A DNA stretch of 64,000 nt from Allosphingosinicella indica (GCF_900177405.1 NZ_LT840185.1:859501-923500), one strand, 5' to 3'; counted from the stretch's first letter, positions 18,020 through 27,502 are shown. The notes: a model not told the origin generated them from the letters alone. A program made the numbers and translations.

Positions 18020-19828
18020 ATGCGGCACGGCATTTCGAGGCGGAGCGCGGTGGCGCTGCTCATGGCCGGGGCGGCGCTGCCCTTCGCTCCGGCGCTGGCG
18101 CAGGGTGGTCCCGATGCACGGCTGCGTGCTCTGCTGGAAGAGAGCGAAGCGGCTGACGCGCGGCTTGATCCACTTGGCGCCGTGCGCAAGGGCGATGCCG
18201 CCGCCGAGCCGTTCGTCGATCCGCTCGGCGATGCCTATGCCCGCGCGCTGGAGGCGAACAAGCGGCGCGAGCTTGCTGCGTTGAAGGCGATCAACCGCAA
18301 CGCGCTGAGCGCCGTCGACCGCATTGCCTATGACGTGTTCGACTATCGTACTCGTCAGACGCTCGAATTGTTCGACGACGGCCTCTTCGAGGTCCAGCGC
18401 AAGGCCAATCTCAACCCCTCCTTCGGGCTGCAGGTCGAGTTTCCCGACTTCGTTTCCAGCGGCGCGGCGCCCTTCGCCACCGTCGCCGATTACGAGGCCG
18501 GGCTCGTGCGCCTCGATGGCTTCGCCGGCTATCTGACCAACGCGATCGGCCAGCTCAAGGCCGGGCGCGCGGCGGGCTACGTCCAGCCGCGCATCGTCGT
18601 CGAGAATGTGCTCGCGCAAGTCGATGCGATGCTCAAGCTGCCGGTGGAGGAGAGCCCCTTCTACGCCGCGATCAAGCGGATGCCCGAGGGCATTGCTGCC
18701 GCGGACCGGACGCGGTTGACCGCCGCCTATCGCCAGGCGATCGAAACCAAGGTCTATCCTGGCTACCGCCTGTGGCAGACCTATTTGCGCGACGATTATC
18801 TCCCCGCCACGTCGGCGGCGCCCGGTCGCTGGGCGATGAAGGATGGTGGCAAGCTCTATGCATGGGAGCTCAAGCGCCACACCACGACGACCCGCTCCGC
18901 CGACGACATCCACACGCTCGGCCTCGCCGAAGTGAAGCGCATCCGCGCCGGCATGGAGGCGGTTCGCAAGCAGGTCGGCTTCCAGGGCGACCTCAAGGCC
19001 TTCTTCGAGCATGTCCGAACCGATCCCAAATATTATTATACCAAGCCCGAGGATCTGATCGCGCGGTTCGAGGCGATCGAGGCGAAGATCTGGCCGGCGA
19101 TCCCCAAGCTGTTCCACGAGCGGCCGAAGGCGCCGTTCGAGGTGCGCCCGCTCCCCGCGCTCGGCGATCAGCGCGGCACCGGCTATTACCGCCCCGGCCC
19201 GCCCGACGGCGTCTCGCCCGGCATCCTCTTCTTCAACATGTCGATGCTGAACACGCGGCCGATCCCGACGCTGGAGACGCTGACGCTGCACGAGGGCATC
19301 CCCGGCCACCATTTCCAGATCACCCTGGCGCGCGAGAACGAGGCGCTGCCGCCGCTGCTGCGCTACGGATCGTCGACGGCCTATTCGGAAGGCTGGGGGC
19401 TTTACGCGGAATCTCTGGGCCGCGAACTCGGCATGTTCGGCGATCCGATGCAGCTCTTCGGCCACCTCGACATGGAGATGCTGCGCGCGGTGCGGCTGGT
19501 GGTCGATACCGGGCTCCACGCCAAGAAGTGGGAGCGGCAGCAGGCGATCGATTACATGCTCGACAATACGTCGATGGCGCCGCGCGACGTCGCGGTCGAG
19601 ATCGATCGCTACATCGCCTATCCGGGCCAGGCCTGCGCCTACAAGATCGGCGAGCTGAAGTTCCGCGAGCTGCGCGAACGCTCGGCCAAGGCGCTTGGGA
19701 AGCGCTTCGACGTGCGCGATTACCACCATCAGGCGCTCGGCACCGGTGCGCTGCCGATGGCGGTGCTGGACGCGAAGATCGACGGCTGGATCAAGGCCGG
19801 CGGCGGCGGGTTCACTCCGGCGCGTTGA
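18020..19828 (+). CDS. DUF885-family exported protein (putative metallopeptidase)
   Basis: A 602-residue protein with a twin-Arg-like signal (MRHGISRRSAVALLMAGAAL, then LAQ). The DUF885 hallmark HEGIPGHHFQ begins at His424, followed by YSEGWGLYAESLGRELGMFG and PGQACAYKIGELKF near the C-terminus. A GAAGGGG site lies 7 bases before the ATG; an ATG two codons earlier is also possible. It is a paralogue of the DUF885 protein at 8833-10641. The 3' end overlaps the convergent MarR gene by 17 bp. Peptidase activity is inferred from the HE..PGHH motif. Confidence 0.9.
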   Translation: MRHGISRRSAVALLMAGAALPFAPALAQGGPDARLRALLEESEAADARLDPLGAVRKGDAAAEPFVDPLGDAYARALEANKRRELAALKAINRNALSAVDRIAYDVFDYRTRQTLELFDDGLFEVQRKANLNPSFGLQVEFPDFVSSGAAPFATVADYEAGLVRLDGFAGYLTNAIGQLKAGRAAGYVQPRIVVENVLAQVDAMLKLPVEESPFYAAIKRMPEGIAAADRTRLTAAYRQAIETKVYPGYRLWQTYLRDDYLPATSAAPGRWAMKDGGKLYAWELKRHTTTTRSADDIHTLGLAEVKRIRAGMEAVRKQVGFQGDLKAFFEHVRTDPKYYYTKPEDLIARFEAIEAKIWPAIPKLFHERPKAPFEVRPLPALGDQRGTGYYRPGPPDGVSPGILFFNMSMLNTRPIPTLETLTLHEGIPGHHFQITLARENEALPPLLRYGSSTAYSEGWGLYAESLGRELGMFGDPMQLFGHLDMEMLRAVRLVVDTGLHAKKWERQQAIDYMLDNTSMAPRDVAVEIDRYIAYPGQACAYKIGELKFRELRERSAKALGKRFDVRDYHHQALGTGALPMAVLDAKIDGWIKAGGGGFTPAR

Positions 19829-20309
19829 TCGCGTCGAGATTGGCCTGCAGCTTGCCGATCAGCGCGAGCAGCCGATCGAACTCGCGCGCCGAAAAGCCGC
19901 GGATCAGCTTGGCGTAGACCGGCGCCGTCACCTGCCGCGCCGCGGCGAGCTGCTCGCGCCCAGCAGAGGCTAGCCGGACGTCGGTGACGCGCGCGTCGTC
20001 CGGATTGGCGGCGGTGACGACGAGCCCGCCCTTCTCCATTCGCTCGACAATGCGCATCATCGTGGAAAGATTGATCACCGCGCTGTCGGCGATGCGGCCG
20101 ATGCTGCGCGGCTCCGCTTCGCCCAGGATCATCAGCACCCGCCAGGTCGGAACGTCCACGCCGATCCGCCGCAGCCGCGCTTCGATGATCCGGTTGTAGC
20201 GGCTTGCCGCGCGATTGAGCAGGTAGAAGGGGTATTTGTCGAGATGGAAGAGCGCGGTGCCGGGATCGCCCAGCCGGCGGCTGTCCATCATCGGTTCGCC
20301 TTCACTCAT
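19812..20309 (-). CDS. MarR-family transcriptional regulator
   Basis: A 165-residue winged-helix regulator. The MarR domain is clear: PFYLLNRAASRYNRIIEARL, the DNA-recognition segment SIGRIADSAVINLSTMMRIV and the wing with NPDDARVTDVRLASAG. It should bind DNA as a dimer and release it on binding an aromatic or similar ligand. It is divergent from the cyclase-iorA-iorB operon, and a perfect palindrome in between (20348-20359) is the likely operator. GTG 20312 or an ATG a few codons inside could also be used as start. Confidence 0.9.
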   Translation of the reverse strand: MSEGEPMMDSRRLGDPGTALFHLDKYPFYLLNRAASRYNRIIEARLRRIGVDVPTWRVLMILGEAEPRSIGRIADSAVINLSTMMRIVERMEKGGLVVTAANPDDARVTDVRLASAGREQLAAARQVTAPVYAKLIRGFSAREFDRLLALIGKLQANLDAINAPE

Positions 20310-20347
20310 CACCCGCCCCCGTTGTCACGCAGGCAACGATATAATAG

Positions 20348-20359
20348 TTGCATATGCAA
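20348..20359. promoter_or_regulatory. Putative MarR operator (perfect 12-bp palindrome)
   Basis: TTGCATATGCAA is a perfect palindrome 38 bp upstream of the MarR start and 56 bp upstream of the cyclase start. Its form is that of known MarR-family operators (TTGC-centred palindromes). ATATAATAG just before it could be a -10 region, so bound protein would block transcription of one or both divergent genes. Confidence 0.7.
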
Positions 20360-20415
20360 GTGAATATGCCAGTCTTTCGATCAACCGGCGCGAGTCCGGG
20401 CACAAGGAGATCCGC

Positions 20416-21204
20416 ATGACCAGCCAAGCCAGCCAGACCCTGCAATCGCTCGCTCAAGGCATTGCCGGCGGGTCGATCCGCACCGTCGATCTGACGCAGA
20501 CGCTGTCGCCCGACACGCCGACGCTCGTCCTGCCGCCCGAGTTCGGCCAATGCTCGCCGTTCAAGGTCGAGGAGATCAGCCGCTACGACGAGCGCGGCGT
20601 TGCCTGGTATTGGAACAATTTCACCGTCAGCGAGCATACCGGCACGCATTTCGACGCGCCGGTCCACTGGGTGACGGGCAAGGATCTCGACAACAATTGC
20701 GTCGACACCGCGCCGCCCGCCGACTTCGTCGCGCCCGCGGTGGTGATCGACGTATCCAAGCAATGCGCTGCCGATCCCGACTATCTGCTGACGGTTGCGG
20801 ACATCGAAGCGTGGGAGGCGGAGCATGGCCGCATCCCGCCGCGTCACTGGGTGCTGCTGCGCACGGATTGGTCGAAGCGGTCGGTCGAGGATTACGTCAA
20901 CCGCCGCGACGACGGCGCGCATACACCGGGGCCGTCGACCGAGGCGGTGAAGTTTCTGGTCGACGAGCGCGACGCGCACGGCTTCGGCGTCGAGACGATC
21001 GGCACCGATGCTGGCCAGGCGCATCTGCTGAAGCCGGCCTATCCCGCGCACACGCTGTTTCACGCGGCGGGACGGTACGGCCTCCAGTGCCTTGAGAATC
21101 TGGACAAGCTGCCGCCGACGGGCGCAGTGATCGTCGCCGCGCCGCTCAAGATCCAGGGCGGATCGGGCAGCCCGCTCCGCGTCCTCGCGCTCGTCGCCGA
21201 CTGA
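20416..21204 (+). CDS. Cyclase-family hydrolase (kynurenine formamidase-like)
   Basis: A 262-residue protein of the Cyclase/KynB-type metal hydrolase family. The metal-binding signature is present in SEHTGTHFDAPVHW near residues 74-87, with TVDLTQTLSPDTP at the N-terminus, as in arylformamidases and isatin hydrolases. It likely opens an amide or lactam ring or hydrolyses an N-formyl bond. AAGGAGA lies 5 bases before the ATG. It is the first gene of an operon running into iorA 7 bp later. With iorA/iorB next to it, an indole- or kynurenine-related substrate is an attractive but unproven guess. Confidence 0.85.
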   Translation: MTSQASQTLQSLAQGIAGGSIRTVDLTQTLSPDTPTLVLPPEFGQCSPFKVEEISRYDERGVAWYWNNFTVSEHTGTHFDAPVHWVTGKDLDNNCVDTAPPADFVAPAVVIDVSKQCAADPDYLLTVADIEAWEAEHGRIPPRHWVLLRTDWSKRSVEDYVNRRDDGAHTPGPSTEAVKFLVDERDAHGFGVETIGTDAGQAHLLKPAYPAHTLFHAAGRYGLQCLENLDKLPPTGAVIVAAPLKIQGGSGSPLRVLALVAD

Positions 21205-21211
21205 CGCACGG

Positions 21212-23335
21212 ATGGCCGAGCGGTCCTTCAAGAAAGAGGTCGAGCGCCTGCGCCTCGGCGCGGGCGAGACCTTCGAGGGCGAAGGCATTCTCGCCGTCAC
21301 CAAGGGACTGCTCGAAGCCGGCGTCGCTTATGTCGGCGGCTATCAGGGATCGCCGATCAGCCATTTGATGGACGTCTTTGCCGACGCCGATCCGCTGCTG
21401 AAGGAACTCGGCGTCCACTTCGAGGCGAGCGCGAGCGAGGCGACGGCTGCGGCGATGCTCGCGGCGTCGGTCAACTATCCGCTGCGCGGCGCGGTCGCGT
21501 GGAAATCGGTGGTCGGCACCAACGTCGCATCGGACGCGCTGTCCAACGTCGCATCGGGCGGTGTCACGGGCGGCGCGCTGATCATCGTCGGCGAGGATTA
21601 TGGCGAAGGCTCCTCGATCATGCAGGAGCGCACCCACGCCTTCGCGATGAAATCGCAGATGTGGCTGCTCGATCCGCGGCCGAACCTTCGCAGCATCGTC
21701 GACATGGTGGCGAAGGGGTTCGAGCTTTCCGAAGCCTCGAACACGCCGGTGATGCTGGAGCTGCGCGTGCGTGCCTGCCACGTCACCGGCCGCTTTACCG
21801 CCAAGGACAATGTGCCGCCGCTGATGACGGTCGCCGACGCGGCCAACCGGCCGACGCGCGATACCGAGCGGATCGTGCTGCCGCCCGCCAATTTTCTCCA
21901 CGAGGTCGAGAAGATCGAGAAGCGCTGGCCGGCGGCGGTGGATTTCGTGGCGCGCGAGAGGCTCAACGAACGGTTCGGGCCGGCGGAGGGCGATGTCGGC
22001 ATCATCGTCCAGGGTGGCCTGTTCAACACGCTGAACCGCGCGCTCGAGCTGGTCGGCCTGTCGGATATCGAGGGCAACGCCAGGCTCCCCATCTATTGCC
22101 TCAACGTCACCTATCCGCTGGTGCCCGACGAGGTCGCCGATTTCTGCCGCGGCAAATCGGCGGTGCTGATCGTCGAGGAAGGCCAGCCCGAATTCATCGA
22201 GCATGAGCTCAACACCCTGCTCCGCCGCGCCGACCTGCAGACGCGCATCGTCGGCAAGGACGTGCTGCCGCGCGCCGGCGAATATTCGGGCGCGGTTCTG
22301 CGCGACGGCGTCGCCAAATTCCTCCGCGCCTGGGCGCCCACGATCGCGCCGCCCGAAGAGTCCGCAACGCCGCCCGCCGTCACGCCCAAGGACGTGCCGC
22401 AGCGCCCCGCCGGCTTCTGCACCGGCTGCCCCGAGCGGCCGATCTTCACCGCGATGAAGCTGGTCGAGCGCGAGCTGGGGCCGAGCCACGTCTCCGCCGA
22501 CATCGGCTGCCACCTCTTCTCGATCCTGCCGCCCTTCCACATCGGCAACACGACGATGGGCTATGGCCTGGGCTCCGCAGGCGCCTCCGCCTTCCGCCCC
22601 GAAGGCAAGCGCGCGATCGCGGTGATGGGCGACGGCGGCTTCTGGCACAACGGCCTCACCTCCGGCATCGGCAACGCGGTCTTCAACAAGGACGACACCG
22701 TCACCCTGATCGTCGACAACGGCTATTCGGCGGCGACCGGCGGGCAGGACATCCTCTCTTCGCGCGCAACCAATCCGGTGCGCGCGACCAACCACCCCAT
22801 CGCCCGCGCGGTGCGCGGCGTCGGCGCGGATTGGGTGCGGACGATCGACCGCACCTATGATGTGAAGGCGATGCGCGACACGCTGAAGGAAGCACTGACC
22901 GCGAAGGAAAAGGGCCCCAAGGTCATCGTCGCTTCGTCCGAGTGCATGCTCAACCGCCAGCGCCGCGAGAAGCCGGCGAAGGCGAAAGCGATCAAGGCTG
23001 GGCGCCGCGTCGTGCGTGATCGGTTCGGGGTCGATCCAGACACCTGCACCGGCGATCATAGCTGCATCCGCCTTTCGGGATGCCCCTCGCTGACGATCAA
23101 ACCCAATCCCGATCCGCTGCGCCGCGACCCGATCGCGCACGTCGACAATAGCTGCGTCGGCTGCGGCCTTTGCGGCGAGGCGAGCCACGCGGCGGTGCTC
23201 TGCCCGAGCTTCTACCGCGCACGGATCGTTACCAACCCCGATCGCTGGGATCGCATCAAGCAACGCGTGCGCGGCGCGCTGATCGGCTGGATGCAGCGGC
23301 GGATGGACGCCGCCCGTGCGGCGCGCGCCTTCTGA
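21212..23335 (+). CDS. iorA: Indolepyruvate ferredoxin oxidoreductase, alpha subunit (IorA)
   Basis: A 707-residue 2-oxoacid:ferredoxin oxidoreductase large subunit, which oxidatively decarboxylates aryl-2-oxoacids such as indolepyruvate to acyl-CoA using TPP. Motifs: N-terminal pyrimidine-binding domain (YVGGYQGSPISHLMDVF), CTGCPERPIF near 406, TPP diphosphate motif GDGGFWHNGLTSGI with LIVDN, and a C-terminal ferredoxin-like segment (CTGDHSC..., CVGCGLCGEASHAAVLCP) for [4Fe-4S] clusters. The first cysteine set is spaced unusually, as I recall for proteobacterial members. The stop overlaps the iorB ATG (TGATG). Confidence 0.93.
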   Translation: MAERSFKKEVERLRLGAGETFEGEGILAVTKGLLEAGVAYVGGYQGSPISHLMDVFADADPLLKELGVHFEASASEATAAAMLAASVNYPLRGAVAWKSVVGTNVASDALSNVASGGVTGGALIIVGEDYGEGSSIMQERTHAFAMKSQMWLLDPRPNLRSIVDMVAKGFELSEASNTPVMLELRVRACHVTGRFTAKDNVPPLMTVADAANRPTRDTERIVLPPANFLHEVEKIEKRWPAAVDFVARERLNERFGPAEGDVGIIVQGGLFNTLNRALELVGLSDIEGNARLPIYCLNVTYPLVPDEVADFCRGKSAVLIVEEGQPEFIEHELNTLLRRADLQTRIVGKDVLPRAGEYSGAVLRDGVAKFLRAWAPTIAPPEESATPPAVTPKDVPQRPAGFCTGCPERPIFTAMKLVERELGPSHVSADIGCHLFSILPPFHIGNTTMGYGLGSAGASAFRPEGKRAIAVMGDGGFWHNGLTSGIGNAVFNKDDTVTLIVDNGYSAATGGQDILSSRATNPVRATNHPIARAVRGVGADWVRTIDRTYDVKAMRDTLKEALTAKEKGPKVIVASSECMLNRQRREKPAKAKAIKAGRRVVRDRFGVDPDTCTGDHSCIRLSGCPSLTIKPNPDPLRRDPIAHVDNSCVGCGLCGEASHAAVLCPSFYRARIVTNPDRWDRIKQRVRGALIGWMQRRMDAARAARAF

Positions 23336-24801
23336 TGGAGCGGCGGCGGATCACCATCGCGATCCTGGCGCTCGGCGGCCAGGGCGGAGGCGTTCTTGCC
23401 GACTGGATATTGGCGCTGGCCGAGGCGAAAGGCTGGCGCGCGCAGGGCACATCGGTGCCGGGCGTCGCGCAGCGCACCGGATCGACCATCTATTATATCG
23501 AGTTGGTGCCCGACGATGCGGCCGCCGATCCCGTGCTGGCGCTGATGCCGGTGCCGGGCGATGTCGACATTGTCATCGCCTCCGAATTGATGGAAGCGGG
23601 CCGCGCGATCCTGCGCGGTTTCGTGACGCGCGACCAGACGACGCTGATCGGCTCCACGCACCGCATCTTCGCGATCGCAGAGAAATCGGCGATGGCCGAC
23701 GGCCGTGCTTCCAGCGAACGCATCCTCGCTGCCTGCGGCGAGCGGGCCAAGCGCTTCATCGGCTTCGACATGGACGCGGAGGCCGCGCGTGCGGGTAGCG
23801 TAATCAGCTCGATCATGTTCGGCGCGCTGGCGGGGAGCGGCGCGCTGCCGTTCGCACGCGCAGATTATGAGCAAGCGATTCGCGCGGGCGGCATCGCGAT
23901 CGACGCGAACTTGCGCGGTTTTTCCGCGGGGCTTGCTGCTGCGAAAACGTCCGAGGCGGCGCTTCCCGGCGAGGCCGTGGCGCCGCCGCCGCGACCGACG
24001 ACGGCGGCAGGCCGCGCGTTGGCGGATCGGGTCACCGCGTTGCCGCAGGACGCACAGCCCAATGCGCTTCACGGCGCCGCACGGCTGACCGATTATCAGG
24101 ACGCCGATTATGCCGGCCTCTATCTCGACCGGCTGACCCTCGTGGCAGGCTTCGGCGATCCACTGCTGACGACGGAGACGGCGCGGCATCTGGCGCTCTG
24201 GATGAGCTACGAGGACACGATCCGCGTCGCCGATCTCAAGATCCGCGCAAGCCGCTTCGCGCGCGTACGCGATGAGGTGCGCGTCAGCGACGATCAGGTC
24301 GTCGCCGTTACCGAATTCATGCACCCGCGCCTCCGCGAAGTGTGCGAGACGCTGCCCGCAGCCCTCGGTCGCGCGATCCTCCACAGCCCGCGGCTGACCC
24401 GCATCCTCGAGCCGCTGTTCCGCAAGGGGCGGCATGTCGAAACAACCAGCTTGCGCTGGTTCCTCATGCTGCGCATCCTCGCCGGCATGCGCCGCTTCCG
24501 ACGCGCGAGCCTGCGTTATGCCGAGGAGCAAGCGCGGATCGAGGCTTGGCTGGGCGCGATCCGCGATGCCGCCGCGCGCGACACCGCGCTCGCCACCGAG
24601 ATCGCGCGGACGCAAGGGCTGGTCAAAGGCTATGGCGACACGTTCGAGCGCGGCCTGAAGAATTTCGAGATCGTGATGGCCGCGGCGCCGGCGTTGGACG
24701 CCGATGCCGTCGCGCGGTTGCGCGCCGCGGCGCTGGCCGACGATCAAGGGACGACACTGGCCGCGGCGATCGCCGGCGGCGAACGAAGGGCAATGGCATG
24801 A
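23335..24801 (+). CDS. iorB: Indolepyruvate oxidoreductase beta-subunit family protein (IorB-like, with C-terminal extension)
   Basis: A 488-residue partner of IorA. The first 200 residues match the gamma/beta-type subunit of 2-oxoacid oxidoreductases (ILALGGQGGGVLADWILALA, GTSVPGVAQRTGSTIYYIE). The remaining 290 residues form an additional alpha-helical domain found in long proteobacterial IorB proteins (DUF6537-like). The start ATG overlaps the iorA stop by one base, so equal translation is expected for a heteromeric enzyme. Its own stop overlaps the next ATG. Confidence 0.9.
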   Translation: MERRRITIAILALGGQGGGVLADWILALAEAKGWRAQGTSVPGVAQRTGSTIYYIELVPDDAAADPVLALMPVPGDVDIVIASELMEAGRAILRGFVTRDQTTLIGSTHRIFAIAEKSAMADGRASSERILAACGERAKRFIGFDMDAEAARAGSVISSIMFGALAGSGALPFARADYEQAIRAGGIAIDANLRGFSAGLAAAKTSEAALPGEAVAPPPRPTTAAGRALADRVTALPQDAQPNALHGAARLTDYQDADYAGLYLDRLTLVAGFGDPLLTTETARHLALWMSYEDTIRVADLKIRASRFARVRDEVRVSDDQVVAVTEFMHPRLREVCETLPAALGRAILHSPRLTRILEPLFRKGRHVETTSLRWFLMLRILAGMRRFRRASLRYAEEQARIEAWLGAIRDAAARDTALATEIARTQGLVKGYGDTFERGLKNFEIVMAAAPALDADAVARLRAAALADDQGTTLAAAIAGGERRAMA

Positions 24802-25052
24802 GTGAAGACGCGCGCCCGCGCAGCCTGATGCACCGATGGCTGCTGGTCATTCCCTTCCTGTGGCAGGTCGGGATGGTTCCCTTCGTCAACGATGTCGCCT
24901 GGCGGCCCTTCTCGCTGCCATTCCCGATGGTCTGGCAGATGGCGGGGATCATCGTCACCTCGATCGTGATCGCCATCGTCTTCCTGATCGACAAGAAGCA
25001 GGAGCCCGCCGATCGCGATGAAGCGGCCGGCACCGCGGGCGACCTCCATTGA
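24798..25052 (+). CDS. DUF3311 small membrane protein
   Basis: An 84-residue protein with two transmembrane segments (LLVIPFLWQVGMVPFV and MAGIIVTSIVIAIVFLI) separated by a short loop, and a charged C-terminus. DUF3311 proteins regularly precede sodium:solute symporters and are thought to be their small partner. Here the stop overlaps the symporter start (TTGA), and its own ATG overlaps the iorB stop (ATGA). The local order is thus tightly coupled. Confidence 0.85.
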   Translation: MSEDARPRSLMHRWLLVIPFLWQVGMVPFVNDVAWRPFSLPFPMVWQMAGIIVTSIVIAIVFLIDKKQEPADRDEAAGTAGDLH

Positions 25053-26506
25053 CCGTCATCGTCCTGACCCTCGCCATCGTCCTCGGCACGATGGCCGGCG
25101 CGATGCTCTACGGCCACCGCAAGACGCGCGCGCAGAGCATGACCGAATGGGCGGTCGGCGGACGGCGCTTCGGCGTCATCATCTTCTGGTTTCTGAACGC
25201 GGGCGAAATCTACACCACTTTCGCGGTGCTCGGCATCTCGGGCTTCGCCTGGGCCTATGGCGCGCCCGCTTATCTCGCCTTCACCTCGGTCTCGCTGTCG
25301 GCGACGATCGGCTATTGGCTGATGCCGCGCATCTGGGAAGCCGGGCGCAAGCACGATCTCGTCACCCAAGCCGATTTCTTCGCGCATCACTACAAGGCGA
25401 CGTGGCTGGGCGTGGTCGTCGGCGTGTCGGGCATCGCCGCGCTCATCGTCTATGTGCAGATCCAGATCGTTGCCTTGAGCCTGATCGTCCGCCTGACGCT
25501 CGGGCCGGAAGTGTCGCCGACGCTCGCCGCGATCATCGCCGCTGCGGTCATGCTCGCCTTCGTCTATGTCGCAGGCCTTCGCTCCGCCGCCTTCGCCGCG
25601 GCGGTGAAGGACGTGCTGATGGTGCTGATCGTCGTCGGCCTCTGCACCACCGTCGCCTCCAAGGTCGGCGCCTCGTCGATGCTCGACGTCTACCGGCTCG
25701 CGCAGGACACGCATCCCGGCATCGGCAGCTTCCCGGGGATGAAGCCCGAGGCAGGCCTCTCGACCGTCTGGCTGATGACCGCGGCGCTCAACGTCGCGCT
25801 CGGCAACTGGATATTGCCGCACCTCTTCCAGCTCTGCTTCGCCGCGGGGAGCCGTACGACGATCCGCCGCAACGCGATCTGGCAGCCGATCTATTCGCTG
25901 TCCTACTTCTTCATCATCCTGCTGGGTTTCGGCGCGCTGCTCGCCGGGACGCAGCCCGAGGGCGGCGACACCAATGCGGTGCTGCTGCAATTCGTCTCCG
26001 ACAGCTATCCCGCCTGGGCGGTCGGCCTGTTCGCAGGCACCGCATGCCTGCTGGCGCTGGTGCCCGGATCGGTGCTGCTGCTGACCGCGGGATCGATCTT
26101 CAGCCGCAACGTCGTGCTGCCGTTCCGCCCCGGCCTGTCGGAGCGAGCGACCCTGCTCATCTCGCGCGCGTCGATGATCGTCTTCGCAGGCATCGCGGTG
26201 TGGCTGACGCTCGGCGGATCACGATCGCTCGTCGAGATCGGCCTTTCCGCCTACGCCGCGATCGGCATGCTCGCGCCGGGCGTGTTCCTTGCCTTCCTGT
26301 GGCCGAAAGCCAATGCTCCGGGCATCTTCGCCGGGATCGTCGCGGGCTATGTCGCGCTGCTGCTGCCCCAGGCGCAGGAACTGTGGAACACGATCCTCCC
26401 CGAATGGGATCACGGCCTCGTCGCGATGGGCGTCGATGCGATCGTCGCGGTCGTCGCCTGCCTTCTGTTCGGGATGCGCAAGCCCGCGGTGCCCGCTGCG
26501 GCGTGA
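25049..26506 (+). CDS. Sodium:solute symporter (SSS family)
   Basis: A 485-residue polytopic membrane protein, about 13 hydrophobic helices, of the sodium:solute symporter family (closest in style to monocarboxylate/pantothenate-type members). Recognisable stretches are AVGGRRFGVIIFWFLNAGEIYT at the start, WEAGRKHDLVTQADFF and VYVAGLRSAAFAAAVKDVLM. It starts at TTG 25049 overlapping the DUF3311 stop. As the last gene of the cyclase-ior operon it probably imports the pathway substrate. It ends directly against the convergent LysR gene with no spacer. Confidence 0.9.
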   Translation: MTVIVLTLAIVLGTMAGAMLYGHRKTRAQSMTEWAVGGRRFGVIIFWFLNAGEIYTTFAVLGISGFAWAYGAPAYLAFTSVSLSATIGYWLMPRIWEAGRKHDLVTQADFFAHHYKATWLGVVVGVSGIAALIVYVQIQIVALSLIVRLTLGPEVSPTLAAIIAAAVMLAFVYVAGLRSAAFAAAVKDVLMVLIVVGLCTTVASKVGASSMLDVYRLAQDTHPGIGSFPGMKPEAGLSTVWLMTAALNVALGNWILPHLFQLCFAAGSRTTIRRNAIWQPIYSLSYFFIILLGFGALLAGTQPEGGDTNAVLLQFVSDSYPAWAVGLFAGTACLLALVPGSVLLLTAGSIFSRNVVLPFRPGLSERATLLISRASMIVFAGIAVWLTLGGSRSLVEIGLSAYAAIGMLAPGVFLAFLWPKANAPGIFAGIVAGYVALLLPQAQELWNTILPEWDHGLVAMGVDAIVAVVACLLFGMRKPAVPAAA

Positions 26507-27430
26507 TCAGGCGGCTTCGGCCATCTGATCGCTTTCCGTCCACGTCTTGAGCTTCGCTTCGAGGATGCCGAGCAGCCGCGCCGGCGCGCCATCGAGCTGG
26601 CGGCCGAGCCGGTGGATGAGGCTGATCGTCGTATGCTCGAGCGCCGCCTCGTGGATCGGCCGCGCGACCAGCGTCCCCTGCTCGATCTCGGACAGCACCG
26701 AGATGCGGGGCAGCACCGTCACAACGCGGCCGGCCTTGGCGACGTCCCGCATCATCTGCAGTGAGGTGGTCACCAGCTTGGGCGAAAGCCAGGTCTGCGC
26801 CTGCTTTTCCGCATCGTTGAGGATCGTGCGAATGCGAAAGCCCTTGGGCGGCAGGCAAAGCTCGTAGCCAGCAAGGTCGGCCAGCGTCAGCACATCGCGC
26901 GAGGCGACGGGATGCGTCGGCGCGCAGATCACCATCAGCGGCTGCGCCACCGAGGCGCGCGTGCGGATCTTGGGCTCGCTGGTGGTGTGGAGGATCATGC
27001 CGATGTGCGCTTCGTCCTCAAGCACCATGCGGACGAGATCGGCGGTCGTGCCGCCCGTCACCGTCACCGAGATGCCCGGATTGCGACGCTGGAAGCTGTC
27101 GATGATCTGGGTGAACGAGCCGCCGAGAAAGCCCTCGCCTACCGCCAGGTCGATCCGCCCGGTGCGCACCTCGCGCAGCTCCTGGAGCTGGTTCATCAGC
27201 GCTTCGCGGTCGGCGAGCTGGCCGCGATGATAGTCGAATGCCAGCTTGCCCGCCTCGGTCAGCCGGATCGAGCGCCGCCCGCGCTCGATGAGCGCGACGC
27301 CCATGTCGGCCTCCAGCTGTGCGATCTGGCGGCTGATCGACGAGACGGCGACGCCGATCTTGTCGCTCGCGAGCCGCATCGACCCCAGGTTCGCGGCCTC
27401 ATAGAAATAGTGCAGGGCATTGTCCCACAT
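26507..27430 (-). CDS. LysR-family transcriptional regulator
   Basis: A 307-residue LTTR: N-terminal winged helix (FYEAANLGSMRLASDKIGVA, VSSISRQIAQLEADMGVALIERGRRSIRLTEAG read in two parts) and a C-terminal periplasmic-binding-like effector domain from about residue 90. It is divergent from the DHDPS-like gene and should autoregulate and activate that operon. A dyad fitting the T-N11-A rule lies at 27503-27517. The effector is probably the amino or imino acid handled by the operon. Confidence 0.92.
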   Translation of the reverse strand: MWDNALHYFYEAANLGSMRLASDKIGVAVSSISRQIAQLEADMGVALIERGRRSIRLTEAGKLAFDYHRGQLADREALMNQLQELREVRTGRIDLAVGEGFLGGSFTQIIDSFQRRNPGISVTVTGGTTADLVRMVLEDEAHIGMILHTTSEPKIRTRASVAQPLMVICAPTHPVASRDVLTLADLAGYELCLPPKGFRIRTILNDAEKQAQTWLSPKLVTTSLQMMRDVAKAGRVVTVLPRISVLSEIEQGTLVARPIHEAALEHTTISLIHRLGRQLDGAPARLLGILEAKLKTWTESDQMAEAA

Positions 27431-27502
27431 CGCGCGCTCCGCTGACTTTCTGTCTCCCCGGCGCACCCCGCGCCCCCTTCCCGGATCGATGCTGCGCGAT
27501 GT

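Noticed and set aside
21146-23263. 705-codon open frame opposite iorA
   Set aside because: The iorA reading shows all expected motifs. The opposite frame is Asp/Arg/His-rich and featureless, as expected from the complement of strongly biased codons.
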